NCBI RefSeq assembly: GCF_003726035.1
Contig: NZ_QICD01000002.1
Location: forward strand, 1 to 64,000
Length of the DNA: 64,000 bases
Direction: 5' to 3'
Origin: Paraeggerthella hongkongensis
GTDB taxonomy: Bacteria; Actinomycetota; Coriobacteriia; Coriobacteriales; Eggerthellaceae
Shown here: in pieces, positions 35,086 through 43,654 of the stretch
How the letters are laid out: the number at the start of each line of letters is the position of its first letter
Numbering within the stretch: position 1 is the stretch's first letter
Position numbers and translations under genes: made by a program
Notes under the pieces: model-generated
Databases searched by the model: none
What the model saw: the letters and a program-made list of their open reading frames with translations, nothing else
What the model was told of the DNA's origin: nothing

Positions 35086-36450
35086 ATGGCCGATATGACC
35101 GTCAAGGGCGCGGCGCTGGCTGCCGCCCAAGCCGGGGACTTCTCCAGCCTGCCCATCTACAACCCTGCCGTCGAGTGCGCCTCGCGCCAGGAGATTCGCG
35201 CGCTGCAGCTCGAGCGCCTGATCGAGCAGGTGCGTTGGACGTACGACCGCGTGGCCTGGTACCGCGAGCGCATGGACCGCGACGGCGTGAGCCCCGATGA
35301 CATCAAGACGCTTGAAGACGTTCGCAAACTCCCCTTCACCGACAAGTCGGTCCTGCGCGACACGTTTCCGTACGGGCTGTTCGCCGTACCGCTCGACCAG
35401 GTGAAGGAGCTGCATTCGTCCTCGGGCACCACGGGCAAGCCCATCGTGGTCGGCTATAACGATCATGACATGGAGCTGTGGGCCGACTGTATCATGCGCC
35501 TTGTGCAGATGGCGGGCGTCGTGCCGGGCGATCGAGCGCAGATGGCGTTCGGATACGGCATGTTCACAGGCGGCTTCGGCTTGCACTACGGGTTGCAGAA
35601 GCTTGGCTGCATGATGATTCCCGCAGGGTCGGGCAACACCGAGCGCCACATCGCCATGATCCAGGACTACGGCACCACCGTGCTCGTGGCCACGCCTTCC
35701 TACGCCCTGCACATGTGCGAGGTGGGAGAGCGCATGGGCTTCGATTGGGAGCGGTCCACCCTGCGCGTGGGCCTGTTCGGCGGCGAACCCTGCCCGCCGG
35801 GCCTGAAGGCCGAGATCGAAAGCCGTATGCACATCGTCTGCACCGACAACTACGGTCTGACCGAAGTCATGGGTCCAGGCGTGTCGGGCGAATGCCTGGC
35901 GGCGCGCGACATGCAGCATATTGCGGAGGATCACTTCCTGTGGGAGGTCATCGATCCCGAAACGGGCGAGCCCGTCGCCGATGGGCAGATGGGCGAGCTG
36001 GTGCTCACGCCCCTTGGCAAGCAGGCTATTCCCGTGCTGCGATACCGCACGCACGATCTGACGCGCGTGGTCACGGAGCCGTGCGCGTGCGGGCGCACGA
36101 CGGCGCGCATGCAGAAGGTGCGCGCGCGCTCGGACGACATGCTGATCATCCGCGGCACGAACGTGTTCCCCAGCCAGGTGGAGGATGTCCTCACCGGCAT
36201 CGAGGGGGTCACACCTCACTACCGCATCGTGGTGGACAACGAGGGCGGGCTCGACCGCATGGCGGTGCACGTGGAGCTCAAGCCCGAGGCGTTCAGCGAC
36301 TCCTTCGAGGAGATGGACCGCTTCCGCCGCGCTATCGAGGAGAAGCTCAAGGGCGTTCTTCTGGTGGGCGTGCGCGTGAAGCTGGTCGAGCCCGGCGGCA
36401 TCGAGAGGTCTCTGGGCAAGACGAAGCACGTCGAAGATCGACGCAAGTAG
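35086..36450 (+). CDS. paaK: Phenylacetate-CoA ligase (second copy)
   Basis: A 454-residue AMP-forming ligase, homologous to the one at 28489 but longer at the N-terminus. It has SSGTTGKPIVVGYN, YGLTEVMGPGVSGE and the C-terminal ERSLGKTKHVED with the catalytic lysine. Position at the end of the ior operon implies it handles the arylacetyl-CoA made by IorAB, either making ATP (reverse direction) or activating arylacetates. ATG 35086 is chosen; a GTG at 35077 overlaps the ACT stop. Confidence 0.92.
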   Translation: MADMTVKGAALAAAQAGDFSSLPIYNPAVECASRQEIRALQLERLIEQVRWTYDRVAWYRERMDRDGVSPDDIKTLEDVRKLPFTDKSVLRDTFPYGLFAVPLDQVKELHSSSGTTGKPIVVGYNDHDMELWADCIMRLVQMAGVVPGDRAQMAFGYGMFTGGFGLHYGLQKLGCMMIPAGSGNTERHIAMIQDYGTTVLVATPSYALHMCEVGERMGFDWERSTLRVGLFGGEPCPPGLKAEIESRMHIVCTDNYGLTEVMGPGVSGECLAARDMQHIAEDHFLWEVIDPETGEPVADGQMGELVLTPLGKQAIPVLRYRTHDLTRVVTEPCACGRTTARMQKVRARSDDMLIIRGTNVFPSQVEDVLTGIEGVTPHYRIVVDNEGGLDRMAVHVELKPEAFSDSFEEMDRFRRAIEEKLKGVLLVGVRVKLVEPGGIERSLGKTKHVEDRRK

Positions 36451-36458
36451 ATCGAATG

Positions 36459-36486
36459 CAGGAGGCCTCCGTGCGGAGGCCTCCTG
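36459..36486. terminator. Palindrome after the ior-paaK operon
   Basis: CAGGAGGCCTCCG at 36459-36471 pairs with CGGAGGCCTCCTG at 36474-36486. It is a near-continuous palindrome without a T-run. Its place right after the paaK stop suggests a terminator or RNA-stabilising hairpin. Confidence 0.65.
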
Positions 36487-36541
36487 TCGGCATTGCGGTG
36501 CGGCCGTCCGCACGCGGAAAGGACCAACGGGAGATCGGCCC

Positions 36542-37483
36542 ATGCAGGCAGCCCCTTCGCATAACGAAATCGTCGGGAGGTTCGCCCCTTCTCCGACCGG
36601 GCGCATGCACGCGGGAAACGTGTTCGCGGCGCTCGTGGCGTGGCTTGTGGCGAAATCGCAGGGCGGACGGATTGTCCTGCGCATAGAGGATCTTGATGCC
36701 GAACGATCGAAACCGCAGTTCATCGATGCCGTACAGCGCGATTTCGAGACATTAGGGCTCACTTGGGACGAAGGGCCGTACTTTCAGCACGACCGCACGG
36801 AGGCGTATCGGGCCGCCTTCGATTCGCTGGCTGAGCGCGGGCTCGTGTACCCCTGCTTCTGCACGCGCGCCGACCTGCATGCGGCATCTGCGCCTCATCG
36901 TGGCGAAAAGCCCGTGTATCCGGGAACCTGCCGTGCGTTGACGGTCGAAGAGCGCGCCGCACGGCGCGCTCAGCGCGTCCCGGCGCAACGTCTGCTGGTT
37001 GTCGACAGGGCCGTTTCGCTTGATGATCAGGTGCAAGGACCGTATCGTCAAAACCTTGCTCGCGACTGCGGCGATTTCCTGATACAGCGCTCGGACGGGG
37101 CGTTCGCGTACCAGCTGGCCGTGGTCGTAGACGATGCGGAACAGGGTGTGAACTCGGTCGTGCGCGGCGTTGACCTGCTCTGTTCCACGCCGCAGCAGCT
37201 GTACCTGCAGGAACTGCTCGGTCTGGGGCATCCTGCGTATGCCCATGTGCCGCTTATCGTTGCGGAAGAGGAGCGGCGCCTTTCGAAGCGCGATCACGAC
37301 GCGGCGCTCGATGCGCTTCTGGATCGGTTCGAAACGCCCGAGGGAGTTATCGGCCATATTGCGGGAATCACGGGACTTGCCCCCACGTGCGATCCGGCAT
37401 CGCCCGAAGAGTTGCTAGGCTTGTTCGATCCCGGCAAGCTTTCGACCGACCTGAAGGATCTTACCCAGATACGCTGGCGATAG
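36542..37483 (+). CDS. gluQ: Glutamyl-Q tRNA(Asp) synthetase
   Basis: A 313-residue protein resembling only the catalytic half of glutamyl-tRNA synthetase. It has the HIGH-type motif SPTGRMHAGN, the KMSKS-type motif RRLSKRD, and the zinc ligands CFC with YPGTC. Lack of an anticodon-binding domain and the zinc site identify GluQRS, which attaches glutamate to queuosine in tRNA(Asp). It is codirectional with the ior operon but separated by a hairpin. The start is ATG 36542. Confidence 0.88.
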   Translation: MQAAPSHNEIVGRFAPSPTGRMHAGNVFAALVAWLVAKSQGGRIVLRIEDLDAERSKPQFIDAVQRDFETLGLTWDEGPYFQHDRTEAYRAAFDSLAERGLVYPCFCTRADLHAASAPHRGEKPVYPGTCRALTVEERAARRAQRVPAQRLLVVDRAVSLDDQVQGPYRQNLARDCGDFLIQRSDGAFAYQLAVVVDDAEQGVNSVVRGVDLLCSTPQQLYLQELLGLGHPAYAHVPLIVAEEERRLSKRDHDAALDALLDRFETPEGVIGHIAGITGLAPTCDPASPEELLGLFDPGKLSTDLKDLTQIRWR

Positions 37484-37516
37484 AGCGTATCGGCTTGGCG
37501 CGGAGGGCGCAGGTGC

Positions 37517-38155
37517 TTAGAACCCGTAAAGCAGTTTCGCAAAGCCCATTTCGTTGAACAAAAGGAAATGCCCTGCAAAGGTGACGGCCAGGTACAGGGC
37601 GGGCTCGCGTGCGCTCGGAAGACGCTCCGAGACGAAAACATGTTTGCTGCGCGCCGCATTCGCGCGATTCGACCAAAGTCGATACAGTACGAAGCCTAAA
37701 AGCGCGCCCAGCGTGTTCAGTATCAAGTCGTCGATGTCGGTTGCACGATGGTTGAGAAGCTGGCTCAGCTCGATGGCAAGCGAAAAGGAGAAGCCCATCG
37801 CTCCTATGGTGAACGCCCGGTCGACCCGCTTCCAGATGAGCGGGATCGAAAAGCCCAAGGGGAGGAACAGCACGACGTTGAGAGCGCATCCGATCGGGTC
37901 GGCGGCAAGAAACGGAATCAAGTACAGGTCATTCGGCCCCCAGCTGGCCGTTTGCCGCAGCAGGTCGTACAGCGTGCCCGATCCTGTGACGTACAGCACG
38001 GCAAACACGTAGAGCACGAACGCGAAAGCGGGCGCGAACTCAACGGGAATGGAACGCGTTCGTCGTGAGTGGGCATGCCGTATCGCGTAGGCTACAAGAA
38101 ACGGCGCGAGCACCGTCGCCAGCTCGTACGCGGCCAGCAGCGCGCTTTCGACCAT
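37517..38155 (-). CDS. VanZ-family membrane protein
   Basis: A 212-residue protein with about five helices. The VanZ signature is present: NVVLFLPLGF, then IELSQLLNHRATDIDDLILN and TLGALLGF. In enterococci VanZ gives low-level teicoplanin resistance. Relatives in other bacteria have unclear envelope roles. It converges with gluQ. Nothing nearby belongs to a glycopeptide resistance cluster. Confidence 0.88.
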   Translation of the reverse strand: MVESALLAAYELATVLAPFLVAYAIRHAHSRRTRSIPVEFAPAFAFVLYVFAVLYVTGSGTLYDLLRQTASWGPNDLYLIPFLAADPIGCALNVVLFLPLGFSIPLIWKRVDRAFTIGAMGFSFSLAIELSQLLNHRATDIDDLILNTLGALLGFVLYRLWSNRANAARSKHVFVSERLPSAREPALYLAVTFAGHFLLFNEMGFAKLLYGF

Positions 38156-38398
38156 CGTGTCCGTACCTTTCGCCCAGATTCATCCCTCAAACACCGTATC
38201 CTAGCAGCTTGCTTCGACGTTTGAAGGGGCGGATACCGCAACGTTGAGGATCGTTAAGGATTTCGTTGCCGAAACCGTCGCGGGAGCACTCTTTAAGATC
38301 CGGACGCAAACCAGAGCTGATGGTTTCGGCTGTGCGATAGGAACCCGACTTGCAGCTTCGCGTCAACTCCCGCTTAACGGCAAATAAGCCCTACGCGA

Positions 38399-38836
38399 CT
38401 ACGCGAACAGGAGCGACACGAGCGTAAGGACCACGCAGCTTCCTAGCAGTAAAAGCGTCAGGCGCATGTTGTCGCCGCCGAAGTTCAGCTTGCCGTCTGC
38501 GCCTTTCGAGCGGGAAAACAGGGTCCATACCGCCAATGCGCAGAATCCAACCAGCATCACGTTGCACAGCACCGAAGCGATCTGCGCGAACAGGACGAGT
38601 CCGGTCATCTTCGCCATTTCGAACGCCATGAGCGTCGCGACCACCGCGAAGCATGCGACCATGACCCAGGCTGCGCGCTGCCCTGACTTGCGTGTGCCCT
38701 CAGGGTAGAACGTACCTTTTTTCGTGGTCGTGGGCTTTGCGATCAGCGATAGCCAGTTGCCGTTCCATAATTGCACCGTCAACGCACCTGATGCAATCAA
38801 CAGCACCAACCCTACGCCGAAACGAACGATTTCCAT
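38399..38836 (-). CDS. Hypothetical four-helix membrane protein
   Basis: A 145-residue protein with four hydrophobic segments (about 3-25, 52-75, 77-105 and 122-143) and a lysine-rich loop after the first (TTTKKGTFYPEG). I chose ATG 38836, with AAAGGAG 6 nt upstream; the longer frame above it is non-coding. It is the last gene of the minus-strand run containing menA. I do not recognise the family. Confidence 0.7.
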   Translation of the reverse strand: MEIVRFGVGLVLLIASGALTVQLWNGNWLSLIAKPTTTKKGTFYPEGTRKSGQRAAWVMVACFAVVATLMAFEMAKMTGLVLFAQIASVLCNVMLVGFCALAVWTLFSRSKGADGKLNFGGDNMRLTLLLLGSCVVLTLVSLLFA

Positions 38837-38847
38837 AGCGTGCTCCT

Positions 38848-40053
38848 TTATCTTTTCCGGTTGGCCGCGCGCTGCGCGCGCACCTTTCCGACAGCTGATT
38901 CTATCTGCTCGAGGGCGCGTTCGAGGGTGGCGCGCGGACAGGCTATGTTCACGCATTCGAACTGCCCCGAGCGCGGTCCGAACATGCTGCCAGAATCAAG
39001 CCACACGTGCGCGTCGTCCACCATGAGCTCTTCAAGCCGCGCATCGTCTAGGCTCAAGCCCGAGCAATCGAGCCATGCAAGATACGTGCCTTGCGGCTCG
39101 ACCAACGCGATCTCGGGCATCCGTTCGCTCAGGAAATTTCTTAAAAACCTCAGGTTCTCTGCCAGGTAGTCCTTCAGCTCGTCCAGCCAAGGGCCGCCGT
39201 GAGTGTAGCACGAACGGCACGTTTCCAGGGAGAGCGGACTTGCTCCGAAGTAGCCGATCCGCTCCAAAGCCTTGCGATAGCGCGTACGCAGCTCCTCGTT
39301 CGGGATGACGATGTTGGCTATCTGCAGCCCGGCGATGTTGAACGTCTTGCTCGGCGCCGTGCATACTACGCAGCGTTCGGCGAACGAAGGATCTACCGTG
39401 GGAAACACGTGGTGGCGATACCCTGGGTAGGTGAAGTCGGCATGGATCTCGTCCGAGATGACCAGCACGTCGTGCGCGCGGCAGATGCGCCCGATCCGAT
39501 CCAGCTCGTCGTGCGTCCATACCCGGCCGACCGGGTTGTGGGGACTGCATAAAATGAACGCCTTCACCCGAGAGGACGTGATTTTCTTCTCGAAATCATC
39601 GAAGTCTATCCGGTATCGTCCCTGTTCGTAAACGAGCGGGCTGTCAACAAGCTTGCATCCGTTCGATTCGATGAGCTGTGCGAACGGGTAGTAAACGGGC
39701 TGCTGGATCAGCACGGCATCGCCTGGATTGGTGAACGCCTGCAGAGCGATTCCCAGCGCGAACACCACGCCGGGAGTTTGCGTGAGCCACGAGCGCTCCA
39801 CGGTCCAGTCGAAACGATCCGAGTACCAGGCTAAAACCGATTCGTAGTACGCAGCTCCTGCGAACCCGTAGCCGAACACGCCATGGTTCACGGCTGTGCG
39901 CATATCGTCAAGCACTTCATCGGGCAGCGCGAAATCCATATCGGCGACCCAGAGCGGCAACAGATCGTCGCGCCCTTTGAGTTGCGGCCCGCAGTCCCAT
40001 TTCTCGCTATTGGTTCCACGTCGCTCGATTATCCGATCGAAATCGTACGTCAT
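38848..40053 (-). CDS. MalY/PatB-type PLP enzyme (cystathionine beta-lyase or aminotransferase)
   Basis: A 401-residue fold-type I PLP enzyme. SPHNPVGRVW and SDEIHADFTYPGYRHH are typical of the MalY/PatB branch, and the PLP lysine lies in APSKTFNIAGLQ. Such enzymes cleave cystathionine or cysteine conjugates to release pyruvate, ammonia and a thiol. Some act as aminotransferases. It stands 9 bp after menA in an operon, but a functional link to menaquinone is not obvious. Confidence 0.88.
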   Translation of the reverse strand: MTYDFDRIIERRGTNSEKWDCGPQLKGRDDLLPLWVADMDFALPDEVLDDMRTAVNHGVFGYGFAGAAYYESVLAWYSDRFDWTVERSWLTQTPGVVFALGIALQAFTNPGDAVLIQQPVYYPFAQLIESNGCKLVDSPLVYEQGRYRIDFDDFEKKITSSRVKAFILCSPHNPVGRVWTHDELDRIGRICRAHDVLVISDEIHADFTYPGYRHHVFPTVDPSFAERCVVCTAPSKTFNIAGLQIANIVIPNEELRTRYRKALERIGYFGASPLSLETCRSCYTHGGPWLDELKDYLAENLRFLRNFLSERMPEIALVEPQGTYLAWLDCSGLSLDDARLEELMVDDAHVWLDSGSMFGPRSGQFECVNIACPRATLERALEQIESAVGKVRAQRAANRKR

Positions 40054-40062
40054 GGCGGCCTC

Positions 40063-41037
40063 CTATGCGAACAAGGTGAAACCGCTTGCGAACAGCGCCG
40101 CCGCATAGAACGCGCCCAACGCAATGTTCAGGCTGCATACCTGCGCCATGGCGCCTATGCGCGAAGGCGGCGCAAGCGGATTCGCCATGAGCGCCTTCAC
40201 CAATGGATACGACGCAAGCAGCATGAACGGAACCACGATGACGCCGCTCGTGAAGAACAGGGCCACCAGCGCTACGATCGAGATCATCCAGGCCGCCACC
40301 ACGCCGTGGTACAGCTTGCGCGCGCGGTCGCGTCCCAGCAGCACCGACAGAGTGCGGCGTCCTGATTCGACATCTTTCTCGATATCGCACGTGTTGTTCG
40401 TGAACATGATCAGCCCGACGCCCAGCACGGTGGGCACCGCCCACAGCAGCGCGCGCAGGTCGAACGCTCCGGTCAGTGCTTGGTAGCAGGCAAGGGGAAT
40501 GAGCCCGCCCATGACGAGCCCGCTGACAAGCTCGCCAATGGGCAGGTAGGAGATGGGCGTTTTCCCCGCCGAGTACAAAACCACGATGATCGCGCCGACG
40601 ACGCCCAAAGCCAGCGGAATCCATCCGGCTTGCCAGATAACGTAAATGCCCAGTCCGAACGCCGCAACCAGAAACCCAACGGCAAGTCCGAGCGCTGCGC
40701 GCGGATTCACGTTGTTGTATACCAGCACGGCATCGGTCGGATCCACGTTGTCGTCAGCCGAGTCCGCGCCTTTCACGTAATCGTAGTAGTCGTTGAACGT
40801 GTTGACCGAGGCCTGCATCAGTACGCAGATGATCAGCAGTACGCACGCCATCACGGCGGAAACGGCTCCCGTTGTGGCAGCGGCCGCTGCGGTGGCCACC
40901 AGTACGGGCAGAATGGCTGCCGGCCATGTGTGAGGGGCCGCCAGCTGCACCGCCATGCGCAGCGTGAACCTTCCGTATGCGCTCTTCGTTACCGCGTTCC
41001 CTTCGTCAGCCGTCCTTGCGGGCGCTTCTGCGCTCAT
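40063..41037 (-). CDS. menA: UbiA-family prenyltransferase, probable MenA
   Basis: A 324-residue membrane protein with about eight helices. The prenyl diphosphate-binding motif NDYYD lies in TFNDYYDYVKG, and a second aspartate-rich motif in CDIEKDVESGRRTLS. It matches 1,4-dihydroxy-2-naphthoate polyprenyltransferase, which attaches the isoprenoid tail of menaquinone in the membrane. ATG 41037 has GGAAGG upstream. It overlaps the end of the DUF2974 gene by 32 bp. Confidence 0.85.
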   Translation of the reverse strand: MSAEAPARTADEGNAVTKSAYGRFTLRMAVQLAAPHTWPAAILPVLVATAAAAATTGAVSAVMACVLLIICVLMQASVNTFNDYYDYVKGADSADDNVDPTDAVLVYNNVNPRAALGLAVGFLVAAFGLGIYVIWQAGWIPLALGVVGAIIVVLYSAGKTPISYLPIGELVSGLVMGGLIPLACYQALTGAFDLRALLWAVPTVLGVGLIMFTNNTCDIEKDVESGRRTLSVLLGRDRARKLYHGVVAAWMISIVALVALFFTSGVIVVPFMLLASYPLVKALMANPLAPPSRIGAMAQVCSLNIALGAFYAAALFASGFTLFA

Positions 41038-42268
41038 GCTTCGCTTCCTTCCTCGTCCTCATTGCATACGCTTCGCGACGGCGCGGCAGCCACATGGGCG
41101 GCGACGACCTGAAGCGCTTGATGGTCTCTTCCTTCAGCACGCTGCCCAATCCTCCCAGCGTCTTCCAGATGAAGCTCTTCGTTTCCGCGTCCAACTTGGA
41201 TCCCGATCCCAAAAGCTGCCGGGTGTTCGCGAACAGGTTTTCCTGGAACTCGGCCCAGGTGTTCGCCTCGGTCGAGGCGAACAGGTCATAGATCGAATCG
41301 ATGAACCGCTCGCGTTCGGACGCGTTCCTGCTGCGCAACCATGCATCAAGCGTTTCGTCGAAGAACACGGCTGATGCGTTGAGCTCGTCCTGATACAGGA
41401 AGTCCGACCCCTCGGTCTGCCAAGTGAACGGCTCGTGCTGAAACACCGAAAGCGCCGATGATCTTACTACGCGGTAGTCGGCGCGCCGTTCTAATATCAT
41501 GCCGAATGCTGAAGATTCGGGAACGCTCTTGTGCAGAAGCGTGCAGAACGCCGGATCGTCGATGCGCGGGGAGGGGTCGTCTAAAAACGACGGGCCGTCA
41601 TGGTTGAACACGCCTTCAAGGCGCGTGAACGTGCCGTCGTCTGCAACCAGAGCCGCATACTCGGCAAGGTTGCCGCCCTTTGAATGACCGCCAACCAGAA
41701 GCGGGCACGCACAGGCCGATGCCACGCCTGAAAGATAGGCCGCCGCCGTGCATTGCGAGGGAATGACGTCTTTGAAGCACAGGTTGAAGTCTTCTTTCCA
41801 GCCGGCGAAGCTGCCGTCCGTTCCTCGAAACGCCAGATAGGCATGCTCTCCTTCAACGGCGGGAAAGAACAAAGTTACGGCGCTGAACTGTTTCTCCACC
41901 ACCTCGGAGCGTTCGTTGGCGTAGAAGGCGACCTGCACGTCGCGCAAACGACGGCTCGCCATTGCCGTGTGCAGAAAAGCCACGGTGTCCCGCGCATCCT
42001 CCATCCAGCTGTGAGCGGTAAGGGCCTCCCAGTTCGACAGGGCCAAAACGTCGTGCAGGCGCACGCGCCGGGGACCGCTTGCGTCGAGCAGCGCCTCCCA
42101 GGGGGCGGCGATCGAGCCGTCCGAGCGCAAGGCGTCAGCCTGGTCGCGTCCGGCTTCTTCGTAGTTGAGGTAAGCCAGGGTCGAGAATACGAGGGAGTCC
42201 ACCGGGTTGAACGGTAATTCGGAGAAAGTCCGCTGCTCTTCTGCTATATACGATACGATATTGCGCAT
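41006..42268 (-). CDS. DUF2974 (Mbeg1-like) alpha/beta-hydrolase
   Basis: A 420-residue protein resembling the DUF2974 family. The nucleophile elbow GGHSKGGNLAEYAA and the upstream AYLAFRGTDGS are standard for these lipase-like hydrolases. Its last ~30 residues are very basic. I chose ATG 42268, because the longer frame overlaps the divergent gene and reads as non-coding. It starts the operon with menA and the MalY-type gene. The substrate is unknown. Confidence 0.8.
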   Translation of the reverse strand: MRNIVSYIAEEQRTFSELPFNPVDSLVFSTLAYLNYEEAGRDQADALRSDGSIAAPWEALLDASGPRRVRLHDVLALSNWEALTAHSWMEDARDTVAFLHTAMASRRLRDVQVAFYANERSEVVEKQFSAVTLFFPAVEGEHAYLAFRGTDGSFAGWKEDFNLCFKDVIPSQCTAAAYLSGVASACACPLLVGGHSKGGNLAEYAALVADDGTFTRLEGVFNHDGPSFLDDPSPRIDDPAFCTLLHKSVPESSAFGMILERRADYRVVRSSALSVFQHEPFTWQTEGSDFLYQDELNASAVFFDETLDAWLRSRNASERERFIDSIYDLFASTEANTWAEFQENLFANTRQLLGSGSKLDAETKSFIWKTLGGLGSVLKEETIKRFRSSPPMWLPRRREAYAMRTRKEAKHERRSARKDG

Positions 42269-42309
42269 GCTCACATTGTAGCCGATTGCGAAAGGCAGGG
42301 CCGCCACCC

Positions 42310-42756
42310 ATGCGCGTCTGCACGCCAATAACCATACGCTATGCTGAAACCGACATGATGGGCATCGTCTATCATGCAAACTACCTGCTGTACTTCGAAG
42401 ACGCGCGCACCTCGTTTCTGGAGGCGATCGGATTTCCGTACGCGCGCATCGAAGAGGCAGGCTACCTTTCTCCCGTCACGCATTTCGAATGCGACTACGG
42501 CATGCCCTTGCGCTACGGAGACACGGCCATCGTGCGCACGCGTGTCGTGCTGTCGCGGCCGACGAAGACCGTGTACGCCTACGAAGTGTTCAGAGAAGGG
42601 CAGGACATGAATACGGAGAAGCCGTGCTGCACGGGGCGCAGCACCCATTGCTTGGTCGATGCGACTACGTTCAAGCCTGTTAGCATCAAACGCGTCATGC
42701 CCGACCTGCTTGCCTGCTACGAAGAAGTGCTCGAGCCCGAGGAGGCTGCCCGATGA
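42310..42756 (+). CDS. 4HBT-family acyl-CoA thioesterase
   Basis: A 148-residue hot-dog fold enzyme of the YbgC/FcbC group. The catalytic aspartate sits in RYAETDMMGIVYHANYLLYF. It hydrolyses a short or aromatic acyl-CoA. Given the arylacetyl-CoA chemistry in this window an aromatic substrate is conceivable, but unproven. I chose ATG 42310. The gene diverges from the DUF2974 operon and is coupled by ATGA to the phosphatase. Confidence 0.88.
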   Translation: MRVCTPITIRYAETDMMGIVYHANYLLYFEDARTSFLEAIGFPYARIEEAGYLSPVTHFECDYGMPLRYGDTAIVRTRVVLSRPTKTVYAYEVFREGQDMNTEKPCCTGRSTHCLVDATTFKPVSIKRVMPDLLACYEEVLEPEEAAR

Positions 42757-43229
42757 GCGCGCCGTACCGTATCCTGTTCGTATGCCACGGCAACATCTGT
42801 CGCTCTACCATGGCGGAGTTCGTCATGAAGGACCTGGTTGCCAAACGCGGGCTGGCCGGTGCGTTCGTCATCGAGTCGGCGGCCACCCACGATGACGAGA
42901 TAGGAAGCCCCGTGCATTCAGGAACGCGCGCCGTGCTCGCGGCGCAGGGGATCGACTGCTCCGACAAGAGGGCGCGACGCCTCAAGCGGGCTGACGCGGG
43001 GGAGTGGGACCTGTTCGTGGGCATGGACGAGGCGAATATGCGCGACATGAGTCGTCAACTGGGTAGGGAGGCCGAAGGCCGCTGCGTCAAGCTGCTCGAA
43101 TTCACGGACACGGATCGCGATGTGGCCGACCCGTGGTACACGGGCGACTTCGAAACCACGTACGACGACGTGCTGGCCGGTTGCACGGGCTTGCTGGCCT
43201 GGTTGAACGCCGGAGGAAGGCGAGGGTAG
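42753..43229 (+). CDS. Low-molecular-weight protein-tyrosine phosphatase
   Basis: A 158-residue protein with the phosphate-binding loop CHGNICRS near residue 11 (CX5R) and the catalytic acid in DPWYTGDFE. It removes phosphate from tyrosine in proteins, or from arginine in some Gram-positive relatives. Its start overlaps the thioesterase stop. A terminator follows. Confidence 0.92.
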   Translation: MSAPYRILFVCHGNICRSTMAEFVMKDLVAKRGLAGAFVIESAATHDDEIGSPVHSGTRAVLAAQGIDCSDKRARRLKRADAGEWDLFVGMDEANMRDMSRQLGREAEGRCVKLLEFTDTDRDVADPWYTGDFETTYDDVLAGCTGLLAWLNAGGRRG

Positions 43230-43255
43230 CTTCGGAAGCGCTCGTCGTACATTGA

Positions 43256-43300
43256 CGAAGGCGCCCCTCTGTCGCTTTTTGCGCAGGAGGGCGCCTTCGT
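43256..43300 (+). terminator. Terminator of the thioesterase-phosphatase operon
   Basis: CGAAGGCGCCC at 43256-43266 pairs with GGGCGCCTTCG at 43289-43299, with further pairing inside. It is followed by TTTCG. Confidence 0.75.
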
Positions 43301-43428
43301 TTCGTTGCGGGACGAAGTTCGGTATATTCCGTGGTGATATTGCGGTCATGCGCACGTGCGCGAAAATTAATCGGTGAACGGTAGGTGCGATAATCCTGCA
43401 TGAAACAAGGGCAACGCACCCGTTTTTT
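43301..43428 (+). ncRNA. Possible small RNA unit between terminator and ridA promoter
   Basis: TTCGTT at 43301-43306 and TATATT at 43323-43328 (16-bp spacing) could form a promoter. About 95 nt further on, GGTGCG 43384-43389 pairs with CGCACC 43415-43420, and TTTTTT follows shortly after. The interval has a perfect GCGCAC/GTGCGC palindrome and no gene. A small RNA is possible, but the hairpin loop is long (25 nt), so this is weak. Confidence 0.3.
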
Positions 43429-43512
43429 GCATGCCAGCTTTCAGCCTTCCATATTTTGCGGCGAACGGTCGGACGGACCCGGCAAGGCTGCGGGGAAATC
43501 TGCCGAAAAGGG

Positions 43513-43541
43513 ATTTGTGCACCTGCACAAATAGGTATAAT
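43513..43541 (+). promoter_or_regulatory. ridA promoter with a palindromic operator
   Basis: A perfect -10 TATAAT lies at 43536-43541. Immediately upstream is a 20-bp perfect palindrome, ATTTGTGCA-CC-TGCACAAAT, at 43513-43532. It covers the expected -35 position (TTTGTG) and most of the spacer. A protein bound here would block polymerase, so a repressor operator is likely. The regulator is not obvious in this window. Confidence 0.7.
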
Positions 43542-43654
43542 GCAGCCCTCCCAAAAAGACTAGGAACGTCCCTTGGACGATCCGCCTCGGGAACAGGGCC
43601 CATGCGGTCCGATCGCAAGCATCGTAAGCGAGACACTCTAAAAGGAGGGTACTA

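Noticed and set aside
37517-38155. VanZ as evidence of glycopeptide resistance
   Set aside because: The nearby VanW-family gene is 9 kb away and of the chromosomal envelope type, and no vanHAX or vanRS genes are present.
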